Source: Nemertoderma westbladi
Lineage: Eukaryota > Xenacoelomorpha > Nemertodermatida > Nemertodermatidae
Length of the DNA stretch: 64,000 nucleotides
Direction: 5' to 3'
Assembly (NCBI GenBank): GCA_032718475.1
Contig: JAUCBJ010006704.1
Span: 1 to 64,000 of the forward strand
A program made the translations under genes and the position numbers. Positions 37,701 through 39,849 of the stretch are shown here, piece after piece (position 1 is the stretch's first letter; every line of letters begins with the position of its first letter). The notes beneath the pieces were generated by a model, which was given only the letters and a program-made list of their open reading frames with translations, was not told the origin of the DNA and made no database searches.

Positions 37701-38303
37701 CTACGTAGACCCGACGAAAACTACTCAGTCTGCTGTCAGTTGTCTTCTTTCAGATGCCTGCAGTCAGTTTTTTGCTGTCGGCATAAAGTTTAACCCGCTC
37801 AAACCGTAGTACTTTAAGAACAGGTATCCATTCAGGTGTACCAGTGTCTTTAAATGGTAATTTACGGAGGTGCTTGCTTATTAAGCTTTTGCCCTGGGGT
37901 GCAATGTATTACGAAAAACATTATCGGGGACCAGGGAAAATAGCTTGTATTTTTCTATATTGGTTTTAGGTAAAGAGAAAGACCCGTTAGCTCCTCTAAG
38001 AGATGTTACTAAGGGCCGACCAGAAGACCCATTAGCTGAGTAGGTAGTTTTATTTCTATTGTATATAAAATTTCCTTCTACTTACATTCCACATACAACG
38101 TTGACAGAAGATAATTTATCATTGAAATTGGCAGCTTTGATATCTGCGTAATTCAGGTTTCCATGTGCAACCAGTTTCTGTCCTGTCCATCCCGGGTCGG
38201 CATACAGCTCGATCATCGGTTCACAATCACAGACCTCATCCTCCTGCTGACACCCACCCAAACCTACAAGCATTAGAATTCCTACCAAGTATGTTAACAT
38301 CAT
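4584..38303 (-). CDS. Secreted multi-domain beta/gamma-crystallin protein (11 exons)
   Basis: This gene spans about 33.7 kb. The join on the minus strand is 38303-38086, 37371-37214, 36043-35917, 35305-35175, 33512-33383, 32698-32566, 31054-30912, 30106-29837, 7868-7755, 6220-6044 and 4788-4584. It is 1806 nt including the stop, giving 601 residues. Every junction has GT-AG ends and a compatible phase. The protein starts with a hydrophobic signal peptide (residues about 1-18) followed by a short Cys-rich acidic linker. Twelve Greek-key motifs follow, alternating an A-type motif (for example IELYADPGWTGQKL) with a B-type motif opening on a conserved Trp (WILYEHEYNGG, WELFRDTFNG). Calcium-type signatures are visible: NDKLSS in motif 1 and NNKVSS in motif 3, with looser forms elsewhere. 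In the family such domains bind calcium or give stable extracellular or lens proteins; the actual role here is unknown. Intron 8 is about 22 kb because a 20.4 kb retroelement sits in it. The last exon is the least certain. Confidence 0.8.
4789..6043. other. Intron 10 of the crystallin gene
   Basis: AT-rich intron sequence. A plus-strand frame near 5796-6008 has no motif and overlaps the exon 10 donor side, so I treat it as chance. Confidence 0.4.
6044..6220 (-). CDS. Crystallin gene exon 10: Greek key 11, start of key 12
   Basis: The acceptor is TTTGCCTAG. The exon encodes YIALFQHPNFCGGSIT, HDRISSAIITSG and then TWLLA, matching the exon 3/exon 7 layout in which the B-type motif starts just before the donor. 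A GTTAGT donor follows in phase 2. If unspliced, the frame would instead continue into AT-rich sequence and stop about 17 codons later. Confidence 0.8.
6588..6826 (+). mobile_element. MITE family copy 1
   Basis: This is one of four copies of a roughly 235 bp sequence. The other copies are at 32298-32512, 53573-53822 and, inverted and partial, 54128-54225. The intact ends form an imperfect inverted repeat of about 13 bp: GGGAACTGGACGC at one side, GCGTCCAGTTCCC at the other. Here the left end is fused to a run of about 14 G. No coding capacity is present, so it is a small non-autonomous element with an unknown partner transposase. Confidence 0.65.
6827..7754. other. Rest of intron 9
   Basis: Non-coding, increasingly AT-rich sequence between exons 9 and 10. 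Short antisense frames near 6920-7166 show no recognisable domain. Confidence 0.4.
7755..7868 (-). CDS. Crystallin gene exon 9: Greek key 10
   Basis: The acceptor is TTTTTATTAAG. The phase-2 TG left by exon 8 becomes Trp, followed by WIIYEDNFCG and PGDYPEPISWG, a typical B-type motif. The signature is weak (RDNTIS). It is 114 nt, with donor GTTAGT in phase 2. The fit in frame across the 22 kb intron is good evidence that this belongs to the same gene. Confidence 0.8.
8506..8510. repeat. Target-site duplication GTCTG, left copy
   Basis: The five bases before the left LTR match those directly after the right LTR (28875-28879). This fixes the outer boundaries of the 20.4 kb element. Confidence 0.85.
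9233..11129. mobile_element. Unclassified 1.9 kb insertion in the LTR
   Basis: About 1897 bp flanked by ATATGATAT at 9224-9232 and 11130-11138; the intact LTR has only one copy of this 9-mer. I see no terminal inverted repeats, poly-A tail or long ORF. A tRNA-like promoter segment lies near its right end on the minus strand. A 9 bp duplication fits several DNA transposon groups, but without inverted ends the class stays open. Confidence 0.7.
10943..11012 (-). ncRNA. tRNA-like sequence (SINE head or tRNA pseudogene)
   Basis: On the minus strand the segment has a near-consensus A box (TAGCTCAGTTGG), a paired D stem (GCTC/GAGC) and a B box (GTTCGAATCC) at normal spacing. The anticodon stem and T stem pair poorly, so it is unlikely to be a working tRNA gene. 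It lies at the head of the 1.9 kb insertion in minus orientation. Confidence 0.6.
11760..12437 (-). CDS. Unrecognised basic protein frame in the BEL-type element
   Basis: A minus-strand frame stays open for about 225 codons from just after a TAG near 12440 to a stop at 11760. It has no ATG near its start, so it may be spliced or translated by another route; the only visible initiators are internal non-ATG codons. The N-terminal half is mixed and aromatic (RHRYYPGRAYEGVYAFHTYL, then FLRSVNPCDLHSYS). The C-terminal end is very basic (KRTLASFKKLRKRRPRKKD), resembling a nuclear-localisation or nucleic-acid-binding tail. I do not recognise the family. It follows the CCHC-knuckle frame in the order expected for transcription from the 5' LTR at 28874. 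Confidence 0.5.
   Translation of the reverse strand, partial: RAWEANADLHCDSRHRYYPGRAYEGVYAFHTYLFASVEQKSRISSYELLKRVGECISTKFVRKFLRSVNPCDLHSYSLINYIRQDPDYGDLFVNSHPELQEVYRRPYEYRARERELERTIKPRRFLTAYGPPTALVQTTRKGPVRAAVLKRALKAVRPLSPDVDVNQPGTSTGGYTDHNPIPSDAIILHPSPRSYSPPCKVARPKEKRTLASFKKLRKRRPRKKD
12464..12658 (-). CDS. Small CCHC zinc-knuckle peptide frame
   Basis: A short minus-strand frame whose first true ATG lies near codon 16; the upstream start would be GTG. It has two N-terminal Cys pairs and a clean knuckle CHHCQLKGHASFDC, which is C-x2-C-x4-H-x4-C, ending in an acidic tail and TAG. Such knuckles bind nucleic acid and are typical of retroelement Gag. It could be an exon of a longer product with the basic frame just downstream. 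Function is otherwise unknown. Confidence 0.5.
   Translation of the reverse strand: MNPPGLPACFQEQPTMEIYCAYCRLNNLHIFAVCPQFMTQCHHCQLKGHASFDCPFNHDLDELA
12730..13310. repeat. Cluster of CCGGTA-type palindromic motifs
   Basis: The palindrome TACCGGTA and partial forms (CTACCGG, ACCGGTAA), mixed with AGGCCTAC, recur many times in under 600 bp. A plus-strand open frame here is a by-product of this composition. The same motifs are scattered through the leader of the element at 25440-27560. Confidence 0.6.
13617..13668. repeat. CA/TG microsatellite
   Basis: A dinucleotide run of about 50 bp, (CA)n broken once by a TA step. Confidence 0.9.
13891..14223 (-). CDS. Unrecognised 110-codon frame in the BEL-type element
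   Basis: The minus-strand frame begins after a TAA near 14275 and runs to a TAG/TAA at 13891; the nominal start at 14223 is GTG. The product is hydrophilic and acidic in the middle, with a block FLTTCHPIDLHDTDD that resembles FLRSVNPCDLHSYS in the frame at 11760-12437. This suggests two diverged copies of one module. I cannot assign a family. An AG just before the open segment could be a splice acceptor. Confidence 0.4.
   Translation of the reverse strand: MDSLIRGEADPTITEDDGRYIEPPMSQEQLTRELDYRKFTARYTHRNGTYMDFLTTCHPIDLHDTDDVDTEREMVLFKYHTQRSRNDKPKIYHENSIRNRLGRRTNMPRI
14331..14531 (-). other. Short open frame of doubtful status
   Basis: A 66-codon minus-strand frame upstream of the 13891-14223 frame, with a GTG as nominal start. 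It has several Cys and a basic C-terminus but no clear motif. It might be a leader exon of the accessory frames or chance. Confidence 0.2.
15575..15579. repeat. Target-site duplication CTCTG, left copy
   Basis: Matches CTCTG at 20849-20853 on the other side of the nested element. Confidence 0.9.
15580..15832 (-). repeat. 3' LTR of the CsRn1-like element
   Basis: 253 bp, TG at the coding-strand 5' end (15832), identical by eye to 20596-20848. The coding-strand 3' end is ...CTAATA, not the usual CA. Confidence 0.9.
15833..15849 (-). promoter_or_regulatory. Polypurine tract of the CsRn1-like element
   Basis: On the minus strand TACTGGTGGGGGGGTAG lies directly before the 3' LTR. A G-rich tract in this position is where plus-strand DNA synthesis is primed in LTR elements. 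Confidence 0.75.
15833..17353 (-). CDS. Integrase part of CsRn1-like Pol, with C-terminal PWWP-like domain
   Basis: About 500 codons in frame with the upstream RNase H segment, separated by one TGA at 17354-17356; the nominal initiator at 17344 is TTG and is not a real start. Numbering from 17344: an HHCC zinc finger at about 26-66 (H-x3-H, C-x2-C), a DDE core at about 85-205 (HIDIVG, ITDRGSQFES, AVERFHRTLK), and a GPY/F module near 300 (YTGPYVV). Three tandem NNDEKS hexapeptides follow near 345-365. At about 388-465 comes a PWWP-like fold: VVMAKEDGYPTWPGLVI, then VHYYGS and FVPENNIKLF. The protein ends basic. In the family, C-terminal chromatin readers such as chromodomains steer integration; a PWWP would be expected to read H3K36 methylation. 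That last step is inference. Confidence 0.85.
   Translation of the reverse strand, partial: NSILVCDASKDYLRPYVPTIMRFQLFKQLHELAHTSTKPTLNMVSGKYIWPGMRKDIRRWCRECQRCQKCKITLHTKSSIGGIPTTGRFQTVHIDIVGKVPQSRGYEYMVTILDRFTRWFEVIPVNNISTESVAKAMITNWISRFGVPRELITDRGSQFESAVWSELMHSLGINRKRTTTYHPQCNGAVERFHRTLKNSLRCHATTSSWVDTLPMVLLGLRNSIAPDGYTATQMVYGGTIDLPQQFFAPTETNEQKSLPDYMNNLFKTIDSYRAPERQFNKKTYIPKSLETANNIWIRNERVKSSLSDRYTGPYVVLERDEKTVTVEIKGRTQKISIDRTKPAFIQNNDEKSNNDEKSNNDEKSTTNNSHLQIKPMKNNKEPVMTTRKYGENTFKPGLVVMAKEDGYPTWPGLVIPSLQNKQCSSIPKIPVHYYGSNRIEFVPENNIKLFNPIEQNIDNRTTRGYKKAFDLALNDYKKRKKKTVKFNLRPKIKSYNLQDAPLLVGG
17354..17745 (-). CDS. RNase H part of CsRn1-like Pol
   Basis: The minus-strand frame resumes after the A9 homopolymer near 17740-17748 and shows the RNase H sequence with the DREL and FDIKTDHKPL blocks, then the tether (WLSYISEFNCHISHVSG, ADTLSRD). 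The first ATG in this piece (17587) is internal to the domain. It ends at TGA 17354-17356, after which the integrase continues in the same frame. Function: removal of the RNA strand during reverse transcription. Confidence 0.8.
17725..19330 (-). CDS. Protease and reverse transcriptase of CsRn1-like Pol
   Basis: The pol frame is -1 relative to gag and is open back to about 19330, overlapping the gag end; the nominal start at 19269 is GTG, so pol is presumably made by frameshifting. An aspartic protease site FLADSGSDCSVLPL is near the start. The RT fingers and palm follow: DYRGLNNQTVPDRYPMP, FSKLDLASAYIQIPV, FGLFIFRRMLYGMRNA. The catalytic box reads YQDD where the family has Y-V/I/L-DD, which is unusual. 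The RT thumb (FLGMAGYYHRFIPGFSRVA) and the first RNase H block (LELTTDASGVAVGVVL) are present. The frame is lost in an A9 run at about 17740, one base out of register with the rest of RNase H. Confidence 0.9.
19281..20363 (-). CDS. Gag of the CsRn1-like element
   Basis: The 360-residue intact ORF starts at ATG 20363, about 215 bp after the primer site. The capsid-like region is at about residues 60-220 (KLPQFYEKDTHVWFDQIEQI near 78). An Arg/Ser-rich stretch (about 280-310) leads to the nucleocapsid-type box with Cys314, His317, Cys327 and Cys331 (C-x2-H-x9-C-x3-C). This CHCC box differs from the common CCHC knuckle and is typical of the CsRn1 clade. The protein forms the particle that packages the RNA. 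It ends in a Pro/Arg-rich tail overlapping pol by about 50 nt. Confidence 0.9.
   Translation of the reverse strand: MSTDIYNAPKSILEAVLEILHSEDVSYQPPQTKGEILDELKQQNKTFVQLAFNQVQQSLRNVPNLSSSSTDAGFSTHQTQTVKLPQFYEKDTHVWFDQIEQILDKTPEPIKKNSLLRVLPTNVIFDSGAQVTDSFNIIKESLIKYYDDSEERRLKKLLEDQSLGDRKPSVILRHLQRLAPNNINIVKLRFLEILPEPIRLVLISIDGVPIDKLAEIADRMTENMPSHSLVNEVTVKPKTESNINPPPEMQAWCQNITQEINRLSEAINSLSTRNERGRSRYPSTDRDTGYRNRSESYYRGHSQSRSFNQTPSLCWYHWKFGKDSTKCTGNCTWVQPDNFRFPQHQGNSNTPPRPRPSAME
20577..20594 (-). promoter_or_regulatory. Primer-binding site for tRNA-Trp
   Basis: One base after the 5' LTR the minus strand reads TGGTGACCCGGACGAGAT. This matches the complement of the metazoan tRNA-Trp 3' end (TGGTGACCCCGACGTGAT, from knowledge) at 16 of 18 positions. 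Confidence 0.75.
20596..20848 (-). repeat. 5' LTR of the CsRn1-like element
   Basis: 253 bp, identical by eye to 15580-15832. It contains a TA-repeat (TATATATATATATA) that could act as a TATA element. Confidence 0.9.
20849..21189. other. Internal non-coding part of the BEL-type element
   Basis: AT-rich sequence after the CTCTG duplication and 3' of the Gag-protease stop. It continues logically into 15574 once the nested element is removed. I see no coding sequence. Confidence 0.5.
21190..25347 (-). CDS. BEL/Pao-type Gag-protease polyprotein with internal deletion
   Basis: An uninterrupted 1385-codon ORF starting at ATG 25347. Residues about 1-200 are acidic and low-complexity. At about 215-305 is a long Ala/Glu/Lys/Arg-rich coiled coil with repeated AEAKAAA units. 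A DUF1759-like Gag domain lies at about 620-770 (VKFNGDEMKWLPF, LRQVWDTLNIRYG). Three Cys/His clusters follow: CALCDGPHHLSAC near 909, CYNCLRSGHQRRTC near 941 and CAKCGAKHH near 960. A DUF1758-type aspartic protease has LLDSGSTGTFID near 1080. After residue about 1278 the sequence jumps to a block (INPADIVSRGATP, PGWLGGSDFL) that in BEL/Pao lies between RNase H and integrase. The RT and RNase H, normally about 650 residues, are therefore missing and the integrase is not reached, yet the frame is intact. It is probably a trans-complemented derivative; domestication is possible but less likely inside near-identical LTRs. Confidence 0.85.
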   Translation of the reverse strand: MSDTTQSLSDSLLESVRMTVRQCLKKINDPDPSLEHPRSKSKSPTIVKKAIPTVVVSDPRLVEQRRSIIGTRAQVKRDQEAAVKQQQHPSLEPSSQRPDSSSSLDTAERTPERGAKMVDTVYDERPTYEESTDATSSQVESEVESELTSAEKPRTRDAIDIYLSDYQRFIGDEELRRRLSGLRPNSEGTKLVLDAIDAEMLAANQAKFDEKLRLVRVQEEQVKKRRIEEQRAAAMAEAEAERKEAAARAEVEIQRKAAAAEAKAAAAEAKAAMAEAEARAKKAVAEAERRASEQTTQLELEKLQETQDNINKQLTASHMQIMRKSTPKCQGYTSSEESETTDPEGGGNRSRLSRRRKTSYRHKLPDLPPAVKRQLTSTDLGSVEPIEQFIQVKRLPTIVDEPEVIRPVVPKVTPVLETPALPELNSKFPLHSTTLPVPDGTVHANTPVLSIDRGIKDLSPVVPRQPATMLATPASAVEWVEEGRRGMNLLLGQMQETVHQLKGTVREGRAELQEVQQSIALERDKLVNIQKGIPIPPVTLCQPVRSEVLHAQGVEPTRIYTASEVETPIANPIKGDYRPVVNDIPYRPDNDPRNLYTDNSILNNTMAQESFTRQMARTEARQAVKVGEIVKFNGDEMKWLPFNEYYKDSIQNSVLSNREKLRFLIKCLEGPPRLMALKFIGHPEGLRQVWDTLNIRYGNKDNIAKYLYAKLVAPRHFLSSGIIEFSDEIQEICRQLDWLGKSHEYQSSMVIGAVVSTLPKGGVCTRWDKKVLYMNEQQRRSPTMADLMSFLDSEVKLQLIKQSREKTSENKVSEKPVSRRRIIPVCYTDDGESQASQEEDSGKDTAKSYYDNKTYKDVSKYKSRTSDRREQVTTTPPTSPKRIHGRKPEERTRVHNVTQGKVSNIKPKCALCDGPHHLSACAEFLKKSLVDRRTVLWNKRLCYNCLRSGHQRRTCYSDVKCAKCGAKHHILLHSEFERNNPSQVSEPELHVQFSDVNDTDQESEMEGFYTDEFSDAIESCYLINTSVYRALTYEKDTNNEFPPTTYAKQPSWKAPTSNVGIREFPVVQVRVHGPNKSYIVKALLDSGSTGTFIDQELAEDIFAGQPKFQTKLNMSGIMQVWKSTITADYYVGALSTPQDKLGAQSIRSVKMVAIKNFATTQADLYNWDEDESIQHLKIPRFQTDYPGVQILIGQNAHEALETLEKRPAQPQPLQTYAVRTRVGWYFTGPSRRTLKERLPQQQVYQVKEWEVESSDVDDPTEGTPYSSDNDDINSNIDQWRHCLGTINPADIVSRGATPQELIDTPGWLGGSDFLSKEEEEWPPHLTPAEIRQAKGAEKVTQQLNRPAGRLCLLERDRKLSGNYGRQDTLPTTTSLIRQISRDSIT
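25348..27609 (-). other. Leader region of the BEL-type element
   Basis: About 2.3 kb between the 5' LTR and the Gag start with no long minus-strand ORF. It contains two AT-rich repeats of roughly 130 bp bearing AATACCGGTAT (25478-25740), a 288 bp tandem duplication, and a cluster of TACCGGTT-type motifs at 27360-27570. A long structured leader is usual for packaging or translation control, but no defined signal is recognised. Confidence 0.5.
26640..27215. repeat. 288 bp tandem duplication in the leader
   Basis: Two adjacent copies share long blocks, for example GTTAGTTAGTATGCGTTCTA at offset 288, with scattered differences. Approximate borders: 26640-26927 and 26928-27215. Confidence 0.8.
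27610..28874 (-). repeat. 5' LTR of the BEL/Pao-type element
   Basis: 1265 bp intact LTR, TGTACGCGC...TTTTACA on the plus strand. It carries the same 72-codon plus-strand frame as the other LTR; that frame is antisense to the element and is treated as non-genic. Confidence 0.9.
28875..28879. repeat. Target-site duplication GTCTG, right copy
   Basis: Matches 8506-8510. Confidence 0.85.
28880..29454. other. Intron 8 sequence, AT-rich
   Basis: Very AT-rich with a short imperfect TATAGAATGTA-type tandem repeat at about 29070-29165. No gene. Confidence 0.5.
29455..29710 (-). mobile_element. LINE 3'-end remnant
   Basis: On the minus strand, blocks resembling LAGHCF...FWQPHGV and the following C-terminal region match the LINE fragment at 1974-2240. 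Stops and frame changes are present. It lies in intron 8. Confidence 0.55.
29837..30106 (-). CDS. Crystallin gene exon 8: Greek keys 8 and 9
   Basis: This is the longest exon (270 nt). It completes motif 8 (NPGYYPYWDAF, RDAVSS), crosses a linker with one Cys, and contains all of motif 9 (ITLYTDRNFQGYKM, ENAVSSIKVECG), which resembles motif 1. The donor is a consensus GTGAGT. The next intron holds the 20 kb retroelement. Confidence 0.85.
30107..30911. other. Intron 7
   Basis: AT-rich intron with no recognised element. Confidence 0.5.
30912..31054 (-). CDS. Crystallin gene exon 7: Greek key 7, start of key 8
   Basis: The acceptor is TATTTTTCAG with a strong pyrimidine tract. Motif 7 is the most divergent: it starts GLIMFQGVYFADEG and has NNLDSL in place of the usual signature. 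The exon ends TGKWELF, repeating the design of exon 3 (the intron interrupts the Arg after WELF). It is 143 nt, with donor GTAAAA in phase 2. Confidence 0.8.
31055..32297. other. Intron 6, left and central part
   Basis: A moderately GC-rich island (about 31200-31500 and 31740-32160) with short antisense frames but no motif. It could hold an old repeat I do not recognise. Confidence 0.35.
32298..32512 (+). mobile_element. MITE family copy 2, right end lost
   Basis: Matches the copy at 6588-6826 from the GGGAAACTGGACGC end through the AACGTGCCACTG block to ATTCGCCAAG; the right inverted repeat is missing. The left end is fused to a run of about 22 G. Confidence 0.65.
32566..32698 (-). CDS. Crystallin gene exon 6: Greek key 6
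   Basis: The acceptor is ATTTACAG. The exon encodes GTWILYEHHRSGHY, a proline-rich turn and NDKVSFIRF. It closely resembles motif 2, which supports origin by domain duplication. It is 133 nt, with donor GTAAGA in phase 0. Confidence 0.85.
32699..33382. other. Intron 5
   Basis: AT-rich, non-coding; no element recognised. Confidence 0.5.
33383..33512 (-). CDS. Crystallin gene exon 5: Greek key 5
   Basis: The acceptor is TTTAAACAG. The exon codes for IEVFEHPNYEGKAL and ends at QDKISSLK, a looser calcium-type signature. It is 130 nt, with donor GTTAGT in phase 2. Confidence 0.85.
34130..34640 (+). pseudogene. Decayed C-terminal domain of an RT-type retroelement
   Basis: Located in intron 4 of the crystallin gene. 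Plus-strand frames show a Cys-rich block LPVRCEGCGGEFSTSHAL, then CKSGGMIIKCHDEICRVFGDL, separated by stops from a continuation at about 34427-34625. The pattern C-x2-C-G...F-x3-HAL-C-K-x-GG...H-x-E is one I know from the end of retroelement polyproteins in invertebrates and protists. It recurs at 36460-36840. The clade is not certain. Confidence 0.5.
35175..35305 (-). CDS. Crystallin gene exon 4: Greek key 4
   Basis: The acceptor is CTTACAG. The exon continues SDSDFHGNRIRLEPGFY and ends in an inter-domain linker (EVPLYGP). Reading straight on meets TAG two codons later, but the GTTAGT donor there leaves phase 1 and joins exon 5 exactly in frame, so I read it as spliced and not as the gene end. 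It is 131 nt. Confidence 0.8.
35306..35916. other. Intron 3
   Basis: AT-rich intron. Near exon 3 (35833-35900) two short stretches echo the exon's 3' end, with GTTCCCATTGATACACTC and GTTACCATGGATACACTC. Confidence 0.5.
35917..36043 (-). CDS. Crystallin gene exon 3: rest of Greek key 3, start of key 4
   Basis: The acceptor TTTAAG completes the Gly codon left by exon 2. The exon continues motif 3 to NNKVSSAIITG, a canonical calcium-type signature, and opens motif 4 with YPWELF. It is 127 nt, with donor GTAATA, leaving phase 2. Confidence 0.85.
36420..36840 (+). pseudogene. Second decayed copy of the retroelement C-terminal domain
   Basis: In intron 2. Frames contain IHYGFAPAGLALKCDGSEESF and KTGGLVMRWHNKVQDVFADL, parallel to the CEGCGGEF and CKSGGMIIKCHDEI blocks at 34205-34330, with the second Cys and the HAL motif lost. 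Frameshifted near 36700. Confidence 0.5.
37214..37371 (-). CDS. Crystallin gene exon 2: Greek key 2 and start of key 3
   Basis: The acceptor is TTTCTTTACAG with a good pyrimidine tract. The exon opens with WILYEHEYNGG, typical of a B-type motif, contains SDRMSS, and then begins the next motif with ITLFEHPKFRG. It is 158 nt and ends in phase 1 at a GTTTGT donor. Confidence 0.85.
37372..38085. other. Intron 1
   Basis: Non-coding sequence between exons 1 and 2; no element recognised. Confidence 0.5.
38086..38303 (-). CDS. Crystallin gene exon 1: signal peptide and Greek key 1
   Basis: It begins with two adjacent ATG codons at 38303 and 38300. A longer frame upstream would need TTG, so I take the first ATG. 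Residues 1-18 are a hydrophobic signal peptide ending near GLGGC, followed by an acidic Cys-containing linker. Motif 1 ends in NDKLSS, a canonical calcium-site signature. The exon ends in phase 2 at a strong GTAAGT donor, and reading on would give a stop at once. Confidence 0.85.
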
Positions 38304-38900
38304 TTTATTCTTTGATGCCAACTTTTTAGTTTATAAGTTTAATTTCCAAGTTAAAATGTTAGGAAGGAAGGATATGAATCGGTTTTAGTAATTCCTTCTT
38401 TGAGGCACCATATGGCGTTTTTTGCACCTACACGGTAACAAAACGCCTTATTATTGATGTGCAACAATAAAGAAGCACTATAGAATACGAATCCTCAATA
38501 CATATGGCGTTTTTCGCAGCTATGGTACATATATTTGTATTACATAGATACAAATATTGAATTATAATGTTGTACATAGCTGGACAACGCCTTATTATCA
38601 TTGATCTGAGACTCAAGAAAAACAACATAATAGAAGATGACACATCGAATAAAATAAGTAACATATGGTATTTTAGTTTTAAGTTATTTATTGCAAACCA
38701 TTGGAATGCAATAACACTTATTCGTATGCCATATGCCATATGTTGCAGCATCGGTATTATGAGAAAGTATGAAAACTTCCGTGAAAAGTGAAAGTGAAAA
38801 CTTACATAATAATATAAAATAATATATCCCTAAATATTATATTTCATTATATGACATAATATGTTAAAGCTTTGCGGCATAAATGTGACGTTTTTCTGTA
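38304..38900. other. Upstream region of the crystallin gene
   Basis: Presumed promoter and 5' UTR region. Two copies of a CATATGGCGTTTTT motif lie at about 38411 and 38503. The short frames on both strands show nothing recognisable. Confidence 0.35.
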
Positions 38901-38929
38901 ATACGCGAACAACTCTAAAACTGGCATTA

Positions 38930-39846
38930 TATCGTCCGGAGATTTGAGAACGTATAAAACTTACGCCCTCTAGCGTATATTTTGGTACAGAGCTATAGTG
39001 ACGAAATCACCTGCCATTGGCCAGTGTTTTTTCTTTCTCCCGTAGCCTCTATGTTAATTCCCGGCCAATCAGCACAATTTTCACTTTGCAAGTTCTTGAG
39101 GCCTTGTTTACATATGAATATGTCGCAGTGCGACAAAATCATTCATTCTGACTTCTGCCCGAGACCATCCATGGCCAGACTGCCAGAGGGTTATCAACCA
39201 CAATATATTATCGCTTCTTTCACTCTTTACTGCACTCTGCACTTACGGCATACATCTGACTGCTGATTAAATGCCGGCACCGCATAATTTTATACTGTTT
39301 TATACTGTTATTCATTGTTATTTGGTAACGTATTTAATGGATGTTTATATTTGAAGAATATCGATAATTCCCCCTAACTTTCTTTATTATTGAGGTAAGC
39401 AGAATGGAACATTAGTAACAATTGCTTGGCTCAAATTACAGTGGTCTATATGAATTGTATGCTATTTCAGAACCCCAACGTAAGCGAGCTAAATTTCTCC
39501 TTATATATGAGTAAAATTGGTAACAGTCGGCAAATTAACGTGTTTCAGTATTATTGTCAGTAAAGTGAGTGTGAGCGAATAATTCTACATTCCTAAAAAA
39601 AGTAAAACCGTGATGTTCCACAACCCTCCGTTGTAATTAGTATAAGTCGTAACTCTGTCTGATATTTAAAGCGCAGCATCTAAAGGAACTGTTGATATTG
39701 CCCTGAAAGTAAGCATAGTTGATAAGCATAAGCATATGCCGCGCTAGACTGGCTTCTACTGTGGTCATATATTGTGCAGGCTGTCAGACAACATAAGACA
39801 CATAAATTAACAGGTTAAACTGTTAAAGGTCTAACAGCGCGAAAAT
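38930..39846 (-). repeat. Diverged relative of the BEL-type LTR (solo)
   Basis: Read on the plus strand, this region matches the reverse complement of the LTR at 27610-28874 in several blocks in the same order: GCCATTGG...CCAATCAG (39012-39070), ATTAGTATAAGTC (39637-39650), TAAAGGAACTGTTGATATT (39679-39698), TGGCTTCTACT (39749-39760) and CAGGTTAAACTGTTAAAGGT (39811-39830). Identity is much lower than between the two young LTRs. Its transcriptional orientation is opposite to that of the 20 kb element. Ends are approximate and no internal region is attached. Confidence 0.65.
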
Positions 39847-39849
39847 GAT

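Noticed and set aside
38240-38303. Bacterial lipoprotein signal (GLGGC lipobox) in the crystallin N-terminus
   Set aside because: The gene has spliceosomal introns, so the resemblance to a lipobox is coincidental; an ordinary eukaryotic signal peptide explains it.
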